Of a stretch of 64,000 nt of DNA, positions 54,408 to 62,150 are shown piece after piece. Both the position numbers and the translations under genes were made by a program. Source of the DNA: Comamonas koreensis (GTDB lineage Bacteria > Pseudomonadota > Gammaproteobacteria > Burkholderiales > Burkholderiaceae_C); the NCBI RefSeq assembly GCF_021026195.1, contig NZ_JAJNCT010000021.1, positions 127,712 to 191,711 on the forward strand, in the 5' to 3' direction. Every line of letters begins with the position of its first letter. The first letter of the stretch is position 1. A model generated the notes under the pieces. That model worked only from the letters and a program-made list of their open reading frames with translations, had not been told where the DNA came from and did no database searches.

Positions 54408-55439
54408 ATGCGCAACGAAACCCGCCTGAAATTCACCGCCTACGTCGCACAGCAGGCCGCGCTGTCCAACGTGGCATCCGCTGCCGTCAAGTTCGCCATC
54501 GCGCCCAGCGTGCAGCAAACCCTGGAGCAGCGCATTCAAGAGTCCAGCTCGTTCCTGGGCAAGATCAATATCGCCCCCGTGGATGAAATGATGGGCGAGC
54601 GCTTGGGCCTGGGCGTGAACGGCCCCATTGCCAGCCGTACCGACACCAGCGGCAACGATGAGCGCAAGCCCACCGATGTGTCGGACATGAACAGCCATAA
54701 ATACATGGCAGTGCAAACCAACTACGACACCGCCATTCGCTATGCCAAGCTGGATATGTGGGCCAAGTTCCCGAACTTCCAAAAGCTGCTGTCGGGCGCC
54801 ATCATCCAGCAGTGCGCGCTTGATCGCATCATGATTGGCTTCAACGGCATCAGCGCGGCAGCTAACACCAACCGTGCAGCCAATCCCCTGCTGCAGGACG
54901 TAAACAAGGGCTGGCTGCAAGACCTGCGCGAGAATCGCCCCGAAGGTGTGATGAAGGCTGGCCAGACGGCGGGCAAGGTCAAGATTGGCATGGATGCTGC
55001 CGGCCAGAAGCTGGCCGATGCGGACTACGCAAGCCTGGACGGCTTGGTGTACGACGCCCGCCATGCGCTGATCTCGCCCATCTTTTCCGAAGGCGCTGAC
55101 CTCGTGGCCATCGTGGGCCGCGACCTGATGCATGACAAGCTGTTCCCCATCGTGGACGGCCAAAGCGCACCCACTGAGATGATCGCCGGTAGCCTGGTGG
55201 TCAGCCAAAAGCGCCTGGGCGGCCTGCAGGCTGTCACGGTGCCATTCTTCCCGCCCAACGCCGTGCTGATCACCAGCCTGGACAACCTGTCCATCTACTA
55301 CCAGGCCAGCGCACGCCGGCGCATGGTCAAAGACCAGCCGGAAAAAGACCGCATCGCCACGTTTGAATCGTCTAACGATGCATTCGTGATCGAGAACCTG
55401 GAAAAGGCTTGCCTGGTCGAAAACATCGAACTGGCCTAA
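54408..55439 (+). CDS. N: P2-like major capsid protein (gpN)
   Basis: 343 aa major head subunit. It starts MRNETRLKFTAYVAQQAALSNV, and typical P2 gpN segments follow: NIAPVDEMMGERLGLGVNGPIASRTDTSG, IIQQCALDRIMIGFNG, RENRPEGVMKAGQTAGKVKIGMD, GSLVVSQKRLGGLQAVTVPFFPPNAVLITSLDNLSIYYQ and the end ENLEKACLVENIEL. Length fits (P2 N is 357 aa). Cleavage by gpO near residue 30 is expected. It is the most expressed gene and is followed by a structured RNA stretch. Confidence 0.95.
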   Translation: MRNETRLKFTAYVAQQAALSNVASAAVKFAIAPSVQQTLEQRIQESSSFLGKINIAPVDEMMGERLGLGVNGPIASRTDTSGNDERKPTDVSDMNSHKYMAVQTNYDTAIRYAKLDMWAKFPNFQKLLSGAIIQQCALDRIMIGFNGISAAANTNRAANPLLQDVNKGWLQDLRENRPEGVMKAGQTAGKVKIGMDAAGQKLADADYASLDGLVYDARHALISPIFSEGADLVAIVGRDLMHDKLFPIVDGQSAPTEMIAGSLVVSQKRLGGLQAVTVPFFPPNAVLITSLDNLSIYYQASARRRMVKDQPEKDRIATFESSNDAFVIENLEKACLVENIELA

Positions 55440-55448
55440 GCCCAAGCG

Positions 55449-55502
55449 CACCGGCCTGCCATCGGCGGCTAAAAAAATAGGCCGCTCTTTAGCGGGCCGG
55501 TG
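55449..55502 (+). other. Long hairpin between capsid and small terminase genes
   Basis: CACCGGCC (55449) pairs with GGCCGGTG (55495), and an inner GCGGC / GCCGC pair lies around a TAAAAAAATAG loop. It could be a processing or attenuation element that limits downstream expression compared with the capsid gene. No T tract. Confidence 0.4.
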
Positions 55503-55531
55503 CCCACCAACACCAAGCGGGGAACATCCAC

Positions 55532-56239
55532 ATGCGACAGACACCAGCCCAAGCGCACTACATGCGCACCATGGCTGCCCTGGCGGCCAGCGCTGGCAGT
55601 GCCGCCGACGCCCATGGCCAAACCATCGGCACCGCCTACGAGCTGCAGCTTATCCAGCTGCACCAACACCGCATTGCGCTGAAGGACTTCAAGAGCAATG
55701 AGCGCAAGGCCGAGGCCAAGCGCGCCATGCTGCCCGAATACGACGCCTACCTGGCCGGGGTGTTTGACACCAAGCCAGGCACGCAGGACGAAGTGGTAGC
55801 GACCATCCTGATCTGGGCCATTGACGCGGGCGACTACGTGCGCGCCATGCCTCTTGCCGAATATGCCCTGGCCAGCGGCATCAACCCTCCAGACGACTAC
55901 AAGCGCGACATGGCCAGCGTGGTGGCAGAGGAAATCGCAGACGCCGTTCTGGTTGGCCGCTTGACGGATCAGGACGCCATCGCAGTCACCCAGCGCGTGC
56001 TGGAGCTGACCGCCGAGGCCGATATGCATGACCAGATCAAGGCCAAGCTGAACAAGGCCGCAGGCTGGGCGCTGCTGGGCAAGACCAACAGCCAAGACAT
56101 TGCCATGGATGCCAAGGGCCGCACCTTGCAGGTGTGCAGCGCGGCCCTGCCGTACCTGCAACGCGCTATGGAGCTTGATCCAGCGCGCGCAGGCGTCAAA
56201 AAAGACATTGAGCGATTGGAAGCGCGCCTTAAAAAGTAG
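55532..56239 (+). CDS. M: P2-like terminase endonuclease subunit (gpM)
   Basis: 235 aa small terminase that cuts at cos and binds the large subunit. Start MRQTPAQAHYMRTMAALAASAGSAADAHGQTIGTAYELQLIQLHQHRIALKDFKSNERKAEAKRAML. Typical gpM core: YLAGVFDTKPGTQDEVVATILIWAIDAGDYVRAMPLAEYALASGINPPDDYKRDMASVVAEEIAD. The C-terminal helical part AAGWALLGKTNSQDIAMDAKGRTLQVCSAALPYLQRAMEL is conserved. Length fits P2 gpM. Confidence 0.93.
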   Translation: MRQTPAQAHYMRTMAALAASAGSAADAHGQTIGTAYELQLIQLHQHRIALKDFKSNERKAEAKRAMLPEYDAYLAGVFDTKPGTQDEVVATILIWAIDAGDYVRAMPLAEYALASGINPPDDYKRDMASVVAEEIADAVLVGRLTDQDAIAVTQRVLELTAEADMHDQIKAKLNKAAGWALLGKTNSQDIAMDAKGRTLQVCSAALPYLQRAMELDPARAGVKKDIERLEARLKK

Positions 56240-56365
56240 CGCCCCCGTCGCCGCACCAGTCGCACCCCGCGAGCCGTGGCGGCCCCAGGGCAAAGGCAGC
56301 ATTGATTTGCCACCGCCTGACGCCCTGGGCCACCGCCACACCTAACACCCTGAAAGCCTAACGCC

Positions 56366-56854
56366 GTGAGTTCGCCCTTTGTCGCTGTCGCCAACCCGCC
56401 TATCAAGGGCACCGAAGCATCGGTGGTTAATGACGGCTGGTGGCCCGATGTGAACTGCGAGAAGCTGCGCGAAGACGCCCGGCTCGATGGCACCGTGACG
56501 CCACCCCGCCTGCTGCTGGCCGTGGAAGAAGCCATGCTCAGTGTCAACAGAGAGCTGGCCGACTGGCAGGCCGCCCAGGTGGCGGCGGGCTATGCGAGCT
56601 TGGCCGATGTGCCCGCCACCCAGCTGGGCGGCCAGAGCGTGAAGCTCAAGCACTACCTGCGTGCCATCCAATCGCATGTGCAGTCGCAGCTGGCCAGCGC
56701 CTACCGCGACATTGACACGCTGCCAGATGGCGCGGGCAAAGAAAGCCGGGTGCGCAGCGCGCTGGAGATCCGGCAGGACAGCCTCGACACCCGCACCCGC
56801 CATGCCATTGCCGACCTGCAGGGCCTGCCCCGCGTGATTGCAGAGCTGCTATGA
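56366..56854 (+). CDS. L: P2-like head completion protein (gpL)
   Basis: 162 aa, closes the filled head. It uses a GTG start, read MSSPFVAVANPPIKGTEASVVNDGWWPDVNCEKLREDARLDGTVTPPRLLLAVEEAMLSVNREL. The middle YLRAIQSHVQSQLASAYRDIDTLPDGAGKESRVRSALEIRQDSLDTRTRHAIADL is typical of gpL. The stop overlaps the gpX start (ATGA). Confidence 0.92.
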   Translation: MSSPFVAVANPPIKGTEASVVNDGWWPDVNCEKLREDARLDGTVTPPRLLLAVEEAMLSVNRELADWQAAQVAAGYASLADVPATQLGGQSVKLKHYLRAIQSHVQSQLASAYRDIDTLPDGAGKESRVRSALEIRQDSLDTRTRHAIADLQGLPRVIAELL

Positions 56855-57072
56855 CCGGCACGCAAAACACCATCACCGTGCGGGCGCTGCAAAGCGATGT
56901 GCTCGATGCGCTGGTAAATCGCCATCTGGGCAGCACAGCGGGCCACGTAGAGGCCACGCTTGCCGCAAACCCGGGCCTGGCCAAGGTGGCCATGGATATT
57001 CCCATGGGCATGCCCGTGCGCCTGGTCAAGGCCGCGCAGCCCGTACAAGACCGCATCAACCTTTGGGACTGA
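56851..57072 (+). CDS. X: P2-like tail protein X
   Basis: 73 aa. It carries a LysM-like small fold (TVRALQSDVLDALVNRHLGSTAGHVEATLAANPGLAKVAMDIPMGMPVRLV) as in P2 gpX, a tail assembly protein. The start overlaps the gpL stop by four bases, so it is translationally coupled. The end reads QPVQDRINLWD, as in the family. Confidence 0.92.
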   Translation: MTGTQNTITVRALQSDVLDALVNRHLGSTAGHVEATLAANPGLAKVAMDIPMGMPVRLVKAAQPVQDRINLWD

Positions 57073-57079
57073 CAACACC

Positions 57080-57748
57080 ATGAACAAGCTGCAAACCTAT
57101 TTGACCGAAGCCGGTGTACCGGCTGAGCTGCATGCCCAGGCCCTGGCCAGCCTGCAAAGCGCGCGCAAGCCCGCACTGATCCGCTTTTGGGTGGGCCTGA
57201 CCGCGCCCATCGTCTGGGCGTTCATTGCAGCACTTCTGCCCCGCGAGGCCGAGCAGCTGCCGCGCTGGCTGCGCTGGTACGACAACAACATCAGCATCAA
57301 CGGCGACCGCTCTGACTGGGCGCTGATTGATGGGCGTCATGTGCGCATGCCGGCGCCCGATGAAGATGTGGTGCATGACGATGGCCAGCATGTGAGCTAC
57401 TGGCCGCCGTACAGCCCGCGCAGCTTCTTGCCGCGCTGGAATTTCAACGGCATCCGCAACCGCTGCGGCTGGCTGGCCAAGAAGTGGGGCATGCCCCTGG
57501 AAAACATCGCCTATCGCGCCGGGCTGCCGGTGCTGGATGGCGAATGGGGCAACCCAGAAATTGGCCGCCAGGTGATGGGCATCCGCGTGGCTTGCGCTGG
57601 CGGCGTGTGGCAGCTGGTGCGCACCAGCAAGCTGTGGGGCGGCACCAAGACCGAGAACTACGGGTTTGAAGTTCTGAACGCCAACACCATCGACCGTTTT
57701 GCGACTTGCACATGGACGGCATGGAGCTGGAAGGGGCCCAAAAAATGA
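57080..57748 (+). CDS. Phage membrane-type protein in the lysis region, unknown
   Basis: 222 aa, starts MNKLQTYLTEAGVPAELHAQALASLQSARKPALIRFW seven bases after gpX. One likely membrane helix at about residues 36-54 (WVGLTAPIVWAFIAALLP), followed by a soluble domain rich in Trp (LRWYDNNISINGDRSDW, HVSYWPPYSPRSFLPRWNFNGIRNRCGWLAKKWG). In P2 the gene after X is the holin Y; here this gene is inserted before the holin-like gene. Similar proteins are known as conserved phage proteins without settled function. Its stop overlaps the next start. Confidence 0.7.
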   Translation: MNKLQTYLTEAGVPAELHAQALASLQSARKPALIRFWVGLTAPIVWAFIAALLPREAEQLPRWLRWYDNNISINGDRSDWALIDGRHVRMPAPDEDVVHDDGQHVSYWPPYSPRSFLPRWNFNGIRNRCGWLAKKWGMPLENIAYRAGLPVLDGEWGNPEIGRQVMGIRVACAGGVWQLVRTSKLWGGTKTENYGFEVLNANTIDRFATCTWTAWSWKGPKK

Positions 57749-58185
57749 GCCTCAAAGCCCTTTGGGTGGAAAGCCGCACCTTTGTTGTTGGGCGCATCAG
57801 CGCAGGCGCTACCTATGTTTTCGGAAGCCTCACGACGGCAGGTGGCGCGGCCAAAGCCGCCACCGACGCCAACGTGGCGCCGGCGTGGTTTCCTTCTTTC
57901 ACGGTGGACACAGTGCTTTTACTTATCGGCGCAGCTATGACGGTGGCTACCGGCCTGGTATCCATTTGGGCGCAGCGCCAGGGCGTGAAAGCCAAGCGTG
58001 CTGAAAAGCGTCGCAGCGACCGGGCCGAAGAGCGCAACCGCATGGCCTGGGTGATGGAAATGCTGGAAAAGCACGGCGAAGAAAAGATGGTGGTCGCTTT
58101 TGGCGCGAACTGGCGCGAGCGTGAGATTCAGATTCAACGCCACCCCGGCAATGCCGCTACTGACTTCGGAGCGCTCGATGAATAA
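57745..58185 (+). CDS. Putative phage holin
   Basis: 146 aa. The start MSLKALWVESRTFVVGRISAGATYV overlaps the preceding stop (ATGA). One to two membrane segments (RTFVVGRISAGATYVFGSLTTAGGA, VDTVLLLIGAAMTVATGLVSIWAQ) are followed by a highly charged helical tail (RQGVKAKRAEKRRSDRAEERNRMAWVMEMLEKHGEEK). Position before the endolysin and the spanins fits a holin. Precise class is not clear. Confidence 0.7.
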   Translation: MSLKALWVESRTFVVGRISAGATYVFGSLTTAGGAAKAATDANVAPAWFPSFTVDTVLLLIGAAMTVATGLVSIWAQRQGVKAKRAEKRRSDRAEERNRMAWVMEMLEKHGEEKMVVAFGANWREREIQIQRHPGNAATDFGALDE

Positions 58186-58690
58186 ACGCAGGCCCGCCGC
58201 CGCGATGGCCGTTACTTCTGCAATCCTGGCCGCTTGGATGTTGGCCGAGGGCTTCAGTGCCGAACCCATCATCCCCACCAAGGGTGATGTGCCCACCATC
58301 GGCCACGGTGCTACGCATTACGAAGACGGCACCCGTGTGCGCATGGATGATCCGCCCATTACCAGGCAGCGGGCCTATGACCTGGCCTACAACATCCTCG
58401 ATAAGACCTATGCCGCATGCGTGCGCAAGTCGCTGGGGGAAACGCTGGTATTGCCGGAGGAGTTCGGCATCGCTGTGGACTTTGCCGGCCAATATGGGTG
58501 TGCCAAATGGAACAGCAGCAGCATGCGCAAGAAAACCCAGGAAGGGGACTACAAGGGCGCCTGTCATAGCTACCCACTCTATAAATTTTCCGCAGGCTAC
58601 GACTGCAGCACGCCAGGGAATAAGCGATGCGGTGGCGTGTGGGCGCGCAGCCTCAAGCGCGAGGCCGACTGTTTGAAGGCCCAGCCATGA
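58178..58690 (+). CDS. SAR-type endolysin (lysozyme family)
   Basis: 170 aa. The N-terminal MNKRRPAAAMAVTSAILAAWM is an uncleaved signal-arrest-release helix with small residues, so export is by Sec and release follows membrane depolarisation. Catalytic Glu is expected at residue 24 (LAEGFS), with Thr40 in the DVPTIGHGATH motif. The Asp usual nine residues after the Glu is not in place; a PxxKGDVPTIGxG variant is used instead. It starts within the holin end and is followed by Rz with a four-base overlap. Confidence 0.85.
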   Translation: MNKRRPAAAMAVTSAILAAWMLAEGFSAEPIIPTKGDVPTIGHGATHYEDGTRVRMDDPPITRQRAYDLAYNILDKTYAACVRKSLGETLVLPEEFGIAVDFAGQYGCAKWNSSSMRKKTQEGDYKGACHSYPLYKFSAGYDCSTPGNKRCGGVWARSLKREADCLKAQP

Positions 58691-59283
58691 AAAGGCAAAC
58701 CGGCGTCATCGACTGGCTGACCGTCATCGCGTGCGCCGCGCTGCTGGCGGGGCTATGGGTGGGCCATGGCTGGGCATACCGCAAGGGCTATGCAGCACGT
58801 GACCAGATCGCCCAGCAGGACGATGCCAAGCGCCAAGCAGCCGAGCGCACCGAGGCCACCCGCCAGGGCGAGGCCAACCGCACGGCAGACAACCAGCTGC
58901 GCGACCAGGCCGCAACCCTTGCCCGTGAACTACAGGAGAGCAAAGACCATGCAAAAACTATTGAAGCTGAGCGCGACCGCGCTTTGCGTGCTGGCCGTCA
59001 GCGGCTGTCAGTCCGCACCACCAGCTGCCCCGCCCCCGCAGTACCTGCTGAGCGAGCCACCCAGCATGCCGGCGTTGGGCCTCAAGAAGCGCGAGCTGAA
59101 CTACTGGCAGAGGATGCAGCCGATATTGCAGCCATCACCGCCGACGCCGAAGACGCCACCCGCGAACTGAACAGCTGCATAGACCAGTACAACGCGGCCA
59201 AGCAGGCGCTGGACGATTGGAAAAACACCATCTGGAAAGGCGCCAAGCATGTGGAAGCTGCAAAGCCTGCGCAACCTCATTGA
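58687..59283 (+). CDS. Rz-type inner-membrane spanin
   Basis: 198 aa, i-spanin of the lysis system. N-terminal helix VIDWLTVIACAALLAGLWVGHGW anchors it in the inner membrane; the long helical, Ala/Glu/Arg-rich periplasmic part has coiled-coil character (QQDDAKRQAAERTEATRQGEANRTADNQLRDQAATLARELQESKDH). Two Cys (TSCPAPA, NSCIDQYNA) are characteristic. The start overlaps the endolysin stop, and the Rz1 gene lies inside it in another frame. Confidence 0.88.
   Translation: MKRQTGVIDWLTVIACAALLAGLWVGHGWAYRKGYAARDQIAQQDDAKRQAAERTEATRQGEANRTADNQLRDQAATLARELQESKDHAKTIEAERDRALRAGRQRLSVRTTSCPAPAVPAERATQHAGVGPQEARAELLAEDAADIAAITADAEDATRELNSCIDQYNAAKQALDDWKNTIWKGAKHVEAAKPAQPH
58949..59170 (+). CDS. Rz1-type outer-membrane spanin lipoprotein, embedded in Rz
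   Basis: 73 aa, entirely inside the Rz gene in the +1 frame. The ATG is preceded by AGGAG. MQKLLKLSATALCVLAVSGC is a lipoprotein signal with lipobox AVSGC; the mature part is short and Pro-rich (QSAPPAAPPPQYLLSEPP...PILQPSPPTPKTPPAN), as in Rz1 proteins. The embedded arrangement is known from lambda. It bridges to Rz to fuse outer and inner membranes at lysis. Confidence 0.85.
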   Translation: MQKLLKLSATALCVLAVSGCQSAPPAAPPPQYLLSEPPSMPALGLKKRELNYWQRMQPILQPSPPTPKTPPAN

Positions 59284-59764
59284 GGCCGCAGTCCCCGACC
59301 TCAAAGCTAACCCCGAGAACCTCATAGTCCTGGCCAGCGCAGGCCGGGCTGTATCGGCCATGGGCAAAAGCCTGTCGTTTGAGTACGCCTACACCATCGA
59401 AGTGTCGGTGCTGGACTTTACCGGCCACACCGATGCGTTGTTTGTGCCGCTGATCGCCTGGCTGCGGGTCCACCAGCCTGAGCTGCTGCTTAACCCTACC
59501 AGCCAGGCCACCGGCCTGCAGTTTCAGGTGGAGCTGCTCAACACTGCAGGCGCCGATATCGGCATACGTGTGCCCGTCACCGAGCGCGTGATTGTCACCC
59601 CCGACCCTGACCACCCCACACGCCTGATTTGCGACCACCCCGCAGAGCCCCAGGTGATTGGAACCAACCGCCTGCCCGAGCATTGGCAGCTGTGGCTCAA
59701 AGACCAGCTGCTGGCCGAATGGGACATTCCCACCCCGCCAGAAGAAGCGCGGTTTGTGCTGTAG
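59249..59764 (+). CDS. R: P2-like tail completion protein (gpR)
   Basis: 171 aa. It begins MWKLQSLRNLIEAAVPDLKANPENLIVLASAGRAVSAMGKSLSFEYAYTIEVSVLDFTGHTDALFVPLIAWLRVHQPELLLNP, close to P2 gpR. The start lies inside the last 35 bases of Rz. It helps finish the tail for joining to the head, with gpS four bases downstream. Confidence 0.93.
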   Translation: MWKLQSLRNLIEAAVPDLKANPENLIVLASAGRAVSAMGKSLSFEYAYTIEVSVLDFTGHTDALFVPLIAWLRVHQPELLLNPTSQATGLQFQVELLNTAGADIGIRVPVTERVIVTPDPDHPTRLICDHPAEPQVIGTNRLPEHWQLWLKDQLLAEWDIPTPPEEARFVL

Positions 59765-59767
59765 CCC

Positions 59768-60244
59768 ATGGCAGACTTTCGCGCCATTGAAGACTGGGCC
59801 GGCCACCTGCTGGCCAAGCTGGACGGCACCGCGCGCCGGCGCCTGGCCGTGGACATTGCGCGCAAGCTGCGCACGGCCAACACCCAGCGCATGCGCGCCC
59901 AGACTGACCCCGATGGCAACGCCTGGACACCCCGCAAGGCCCCCAGCGGCGCACTGCGCAGCAAGCGCGCCCAGGTGCGCCAACAGGCCCAGCAGCGCAA
60001 GCCCATGTTTGCCAAGCTGCGCATGCAGCGCAACATCCGGGCGCGCAGCGACGGCGGCAACGCGGCAGTAGTGGAGTTTGTCGGCCGCGCCCAGCGCATC
60101 GCCCGCGTGCACCACTACGGCGAAACCGATCTGGTGAATCCAGGCGGGCCGAGCTACGACTACCCAGCCCGCGAGCTGATCGGCATCAGCAAAGACGACA
60201 CCGATTGGCTGCGCGAATACCTGCTGGACTACCTGAGCAAGTAG
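59768..60244 (+). CDS. S: P2-like tail completion protein (gpS)
   Basis: 158 aa. It has the gpS core MADFRAIEDWAGHLLAKLDGTARRRLAVDIARKLRTANTQRMRAQTDPDGNAWTPRK, and VGRAQRIARVHHYGETDLVNPGGPSYDYPARELIGISKDDTDWLREYLLDYL. The DPDGNAW segment is a family hallmark. Two-base gap to gpR. Confidence 0.93.
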   Translation: MADFRAIEDWAGHLLAKLDGTARRRLAVDIARKLRTANTQRMRAQTDPDGNAWTPRKAPSGALRSKRAQVRQQAQQRKPMFAKLRMQRNIRARSDGGNAAVVEFVGRAQRIARVHHYGETDLVNPGGPSYDYPARELIGISKDDTDWLREYLLDYLSK

Positions 60245-60264
60245 CAGCCACACGCTGCAAAAAT

Positions 60265-60329
60265 TGTGTGAGGCGCAGCCACAGTGCCCGCTGCTGGCCT
60301 TCCGCGCGCGCGCGGCCGACACTGGCCGC
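60265..60329 (+). promoter_or_regulatory. Late-promoter module upstream of V
   Basis: TGTGTGAGGCGCAGCCACA (60265-60283) is a TGT-N13-ACA dyad centred 56 bases before the V ATG, exactly as before P. The following bases up to the ATG repeat those before P: ACAGT, then TTCCGCGCGCGCGCGGC and GACACTGGC. P2 has an Ogr-controlled late promoter at this place (PV). The -10 box is not clear. Confidence 0.6.
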
Positions 60330-60944
60330 ATGCCCCCAAACACCAGCCCAGAAACCAACCCGCTAGAGCTGTCGCGCCAACTGGCCAACGTGGCCCGCAT
60401 GGGCACGGTTGCGGCTGTTGACCTGGCCGCCGCGCGCTGTCGCGTCAAGACCGGCGACAACGAAACCGATTGGCTGCCATGGTTTACGGGCCGCGCCGCA
60501 GGCGAGAAGGGCAGCCAGTGGTGGCCGCCCGTCAAGGGTGAACAGTGCATGGTGCTGGCCACGGGCGGCGACCTGGGCCAGGGATGCGTACTGCTGGGCG
60601 TGTACAGCGACCGCATGGCCGCCCCCAGCAAGCAGGCAGACACCTGCCGCGACCAGTTCAGCGAAAAGGACTACAGCGAAACTGCCAAGGGCGAACACCT
60701 GCTGCACATGGACAAGCGCGTGCGCTTTGAAGTGGCAGAGGGCTGCAGCATCACCATGGAGTCGGACAAAATCACCCTGCAGGCCGGTGGTGCCACGCTC
60801 ACCATCGGCCCGGGCGAAATCACGGCCAACGTCAATGTGGTGGGTGATGCCGATGTGATCGCCTCGGGCATCAGCCTGGTGAGCCACCCGCACAAGGGCG
60901 TCCAAAAGGGTCAGGCATTGACGGAAGGCCCGGTGCCAGCATGA
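60330..60944 (+). CDS. V: P2-like baseplate assembly / spike protein (gpV)
   Basis: 204 aa, the cell-puncturing tip of the tail. It begins MPPNTSPETNPLELSRQLANVARMGTVAAVDLAAARCRVKTGDNETDWLPWFTGRAAGEKGSQWWPPVKGEQCMVLA, an OB-fold, followed by a beta-helix. The end HPHKGVQKGQALTEGP contains the HxH motif that binds iron at the spike tip. The ATG comes after the late-promoter module. Its stop overlaps gpW by four bases. Confidence 0.95.
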   Translation: MPPNTSPETNPLELSRQLANVARMGTVAAVDLAAARCRVKTGDNETDWLPWFTGRAAGEKGSQWWPPVKGEQCMVLATGGDLGQGCVLLGVYSDRMAAPSKQADTCRDQFSEKDYSETAKGEHLLHMDKRVRFEVAEGCSITMESDKITLQAGGATLTIGPGEITANVNVVGDADVIASGISLVSHPHKGVQKGQALTEGPVPA

Positions 60945-61300
60945 TGAACGCCCAGACCGGCACCCGCATGGATGCCATCAGCCACCTGCGCCAATCGGTG
61001 ATGGACATCCTGACCACGCCCATCGGCAGCCGCGTGATGCGCCGCGACTATGGCAGCCTGCTGCAGGCGCTGGTCGACCAGCCCGACAACCTGCTTGCGC
61101 AGACCCGCGTTTTCTCCGCCATCCAATCGGCGCTGATGCGCTGGGAGCCGCGCATTGAGGTCAAGCAGATCAAAAGCCTGCGCGACCCTAGCCGCCCCGG
61201 CTATGCCGAGTATCAGATTTTGGGCACCTACAACAGCGACTTTGGCGCAAGCCAGCCGCTGCGCCTGTCGGTGCCCATTGCGTGGGGGGCCTCCGCATGA
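60941..61300 (+). CDS. W: P2-like baseplate wedge protein (gpW)
   Basis: 119 aa baseplate subunit, related to T4 gp25. Core MDAISHLRQSVMDILTTPIGSRVMRRDYGSLLQALVDQPDNLLAQTRVFSAIQSALMRWEPRIEVKQI, with TPIGSRVMRRDYGS typical of the gp25/lysozyme-like family. Coupled to V and J by ATGA overlaps on both ends. Confidence 0.94.
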   Translation: MMNAQTGTRMDAISHLRQSVMDILTTPIGSRVMRRDYGSLLQALVDQPDNLLAQTRVFSAIQSALMRWEPRIEVKQIKSLRDPSRPGYAEYQILGTYNSDFGASQPLRLSVPIAWGASA

Positions 61301-62148
61301 TCGACCTGGCCACACTGCCCGCGCCTGATGTTGTCGAAGCCCTCAACTACGAAACGATTCTGGCCACCAGCAAAACCGACCTGGCTAACCTGCTGCGCCC
61401 ACACCTGCCCGCCGTAGACGATGTGCTGGCCCTGGAGAGTGAGCCACTCACCAAGCTGCTGGAATCCTTTGCCATGCGCGAAATGGCATACCGTGCGCGC
61501 GTCAACGACGCCGCCCGCGCCCACCTGCTGGCCTTTGCCCGGGGTGCCGACCTTGACCACCTTGCGGCCCTGGTGGGCGTCACGCGCATGGATGGCGAGG
61601 CAGACACCCGACTGCGCACCCGTGTGCAGCTGCGCATTGCGGCGCTGTCCAGCCAGGGAACGCGGGAGTACTACGAGTACCAGGCGATGACCGCCAGCCT
61701 GAACGTGCGCGCGGCCATGGCCACCAGCCCGACCGCAGGCAGGGTGCAGCTGATGCTGTGGTGCGTTGACCAGGCGCAGGCGACGGCCACCCAGCAGGCT
61801 GTTGACGCGCTGGTAAACAGCGACGGCGGGCGCATGCTCGGGGTGCCCATCACCGTGGCCGTGGCTCAGCCCATGGCCATCAACATCACCGCCAACATCT
61901 ACCGCGCGCGCACCGCACCGGCCAACCTGCTGCAGCTGCTCAATAGCCGGCTGCAGACTGCCTTTGCCGGCATGGCTGATTTGTCCGCAGCGGTGGGCCG
62001 CAGCTACATCACCACGCTGCTGCATGTGGAGGGGGTTGCGCGGGTGGAATACCCAGACAGCACGGCGCCTGCCGAGGTGACCGCCATCCCGGTGGGATAC
62101 TTCCCGACCCTGGGCCAGGTGCTGCTGGTGGACATGGGGGTGGCATAG
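61297..62148 (+). CDS. J: P2-like baseplate assembly protein (gpJ)
   Basis: 283 aa. Start MIDLATLPAPDVVEALNYETILATSKTDLANLLRPHLPAVDDVLALESEPLTKLLESFAMREMAYRARVNDAARAHLLAFARGADLDHLAALVGVTR, matching P2 gpJ, the gp6-like baseplate wedge. The start overlaps the gpW stop. Two bases then separate it from gpI. Confidence 0.94.
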   Translation: MIDLATLPAPDVVEALNYETILATSKTDLANLLRPHLPAVDDVLALESEPLTKLLESFAMREMAYRARVNDAARAHLLAFARGADLDHLAALVGVTRMDGEADTRLRTRVQLRIAALSSQGTREYYEYQAMTASLNVRAAMATSPTAGRVQLMLWCVDQAQATATQQAVDALVNSDGGRMLGVPITVAVAQPMAINITANIYRARTAPANLLQLLNSRLQTAFAGMADLSAAVGRSYITTLLHVEGVARVEYPDSTAPAEVTAIPVGYFPTLGQVLLVDMGVA

Positions 62149-62150
62149 CC

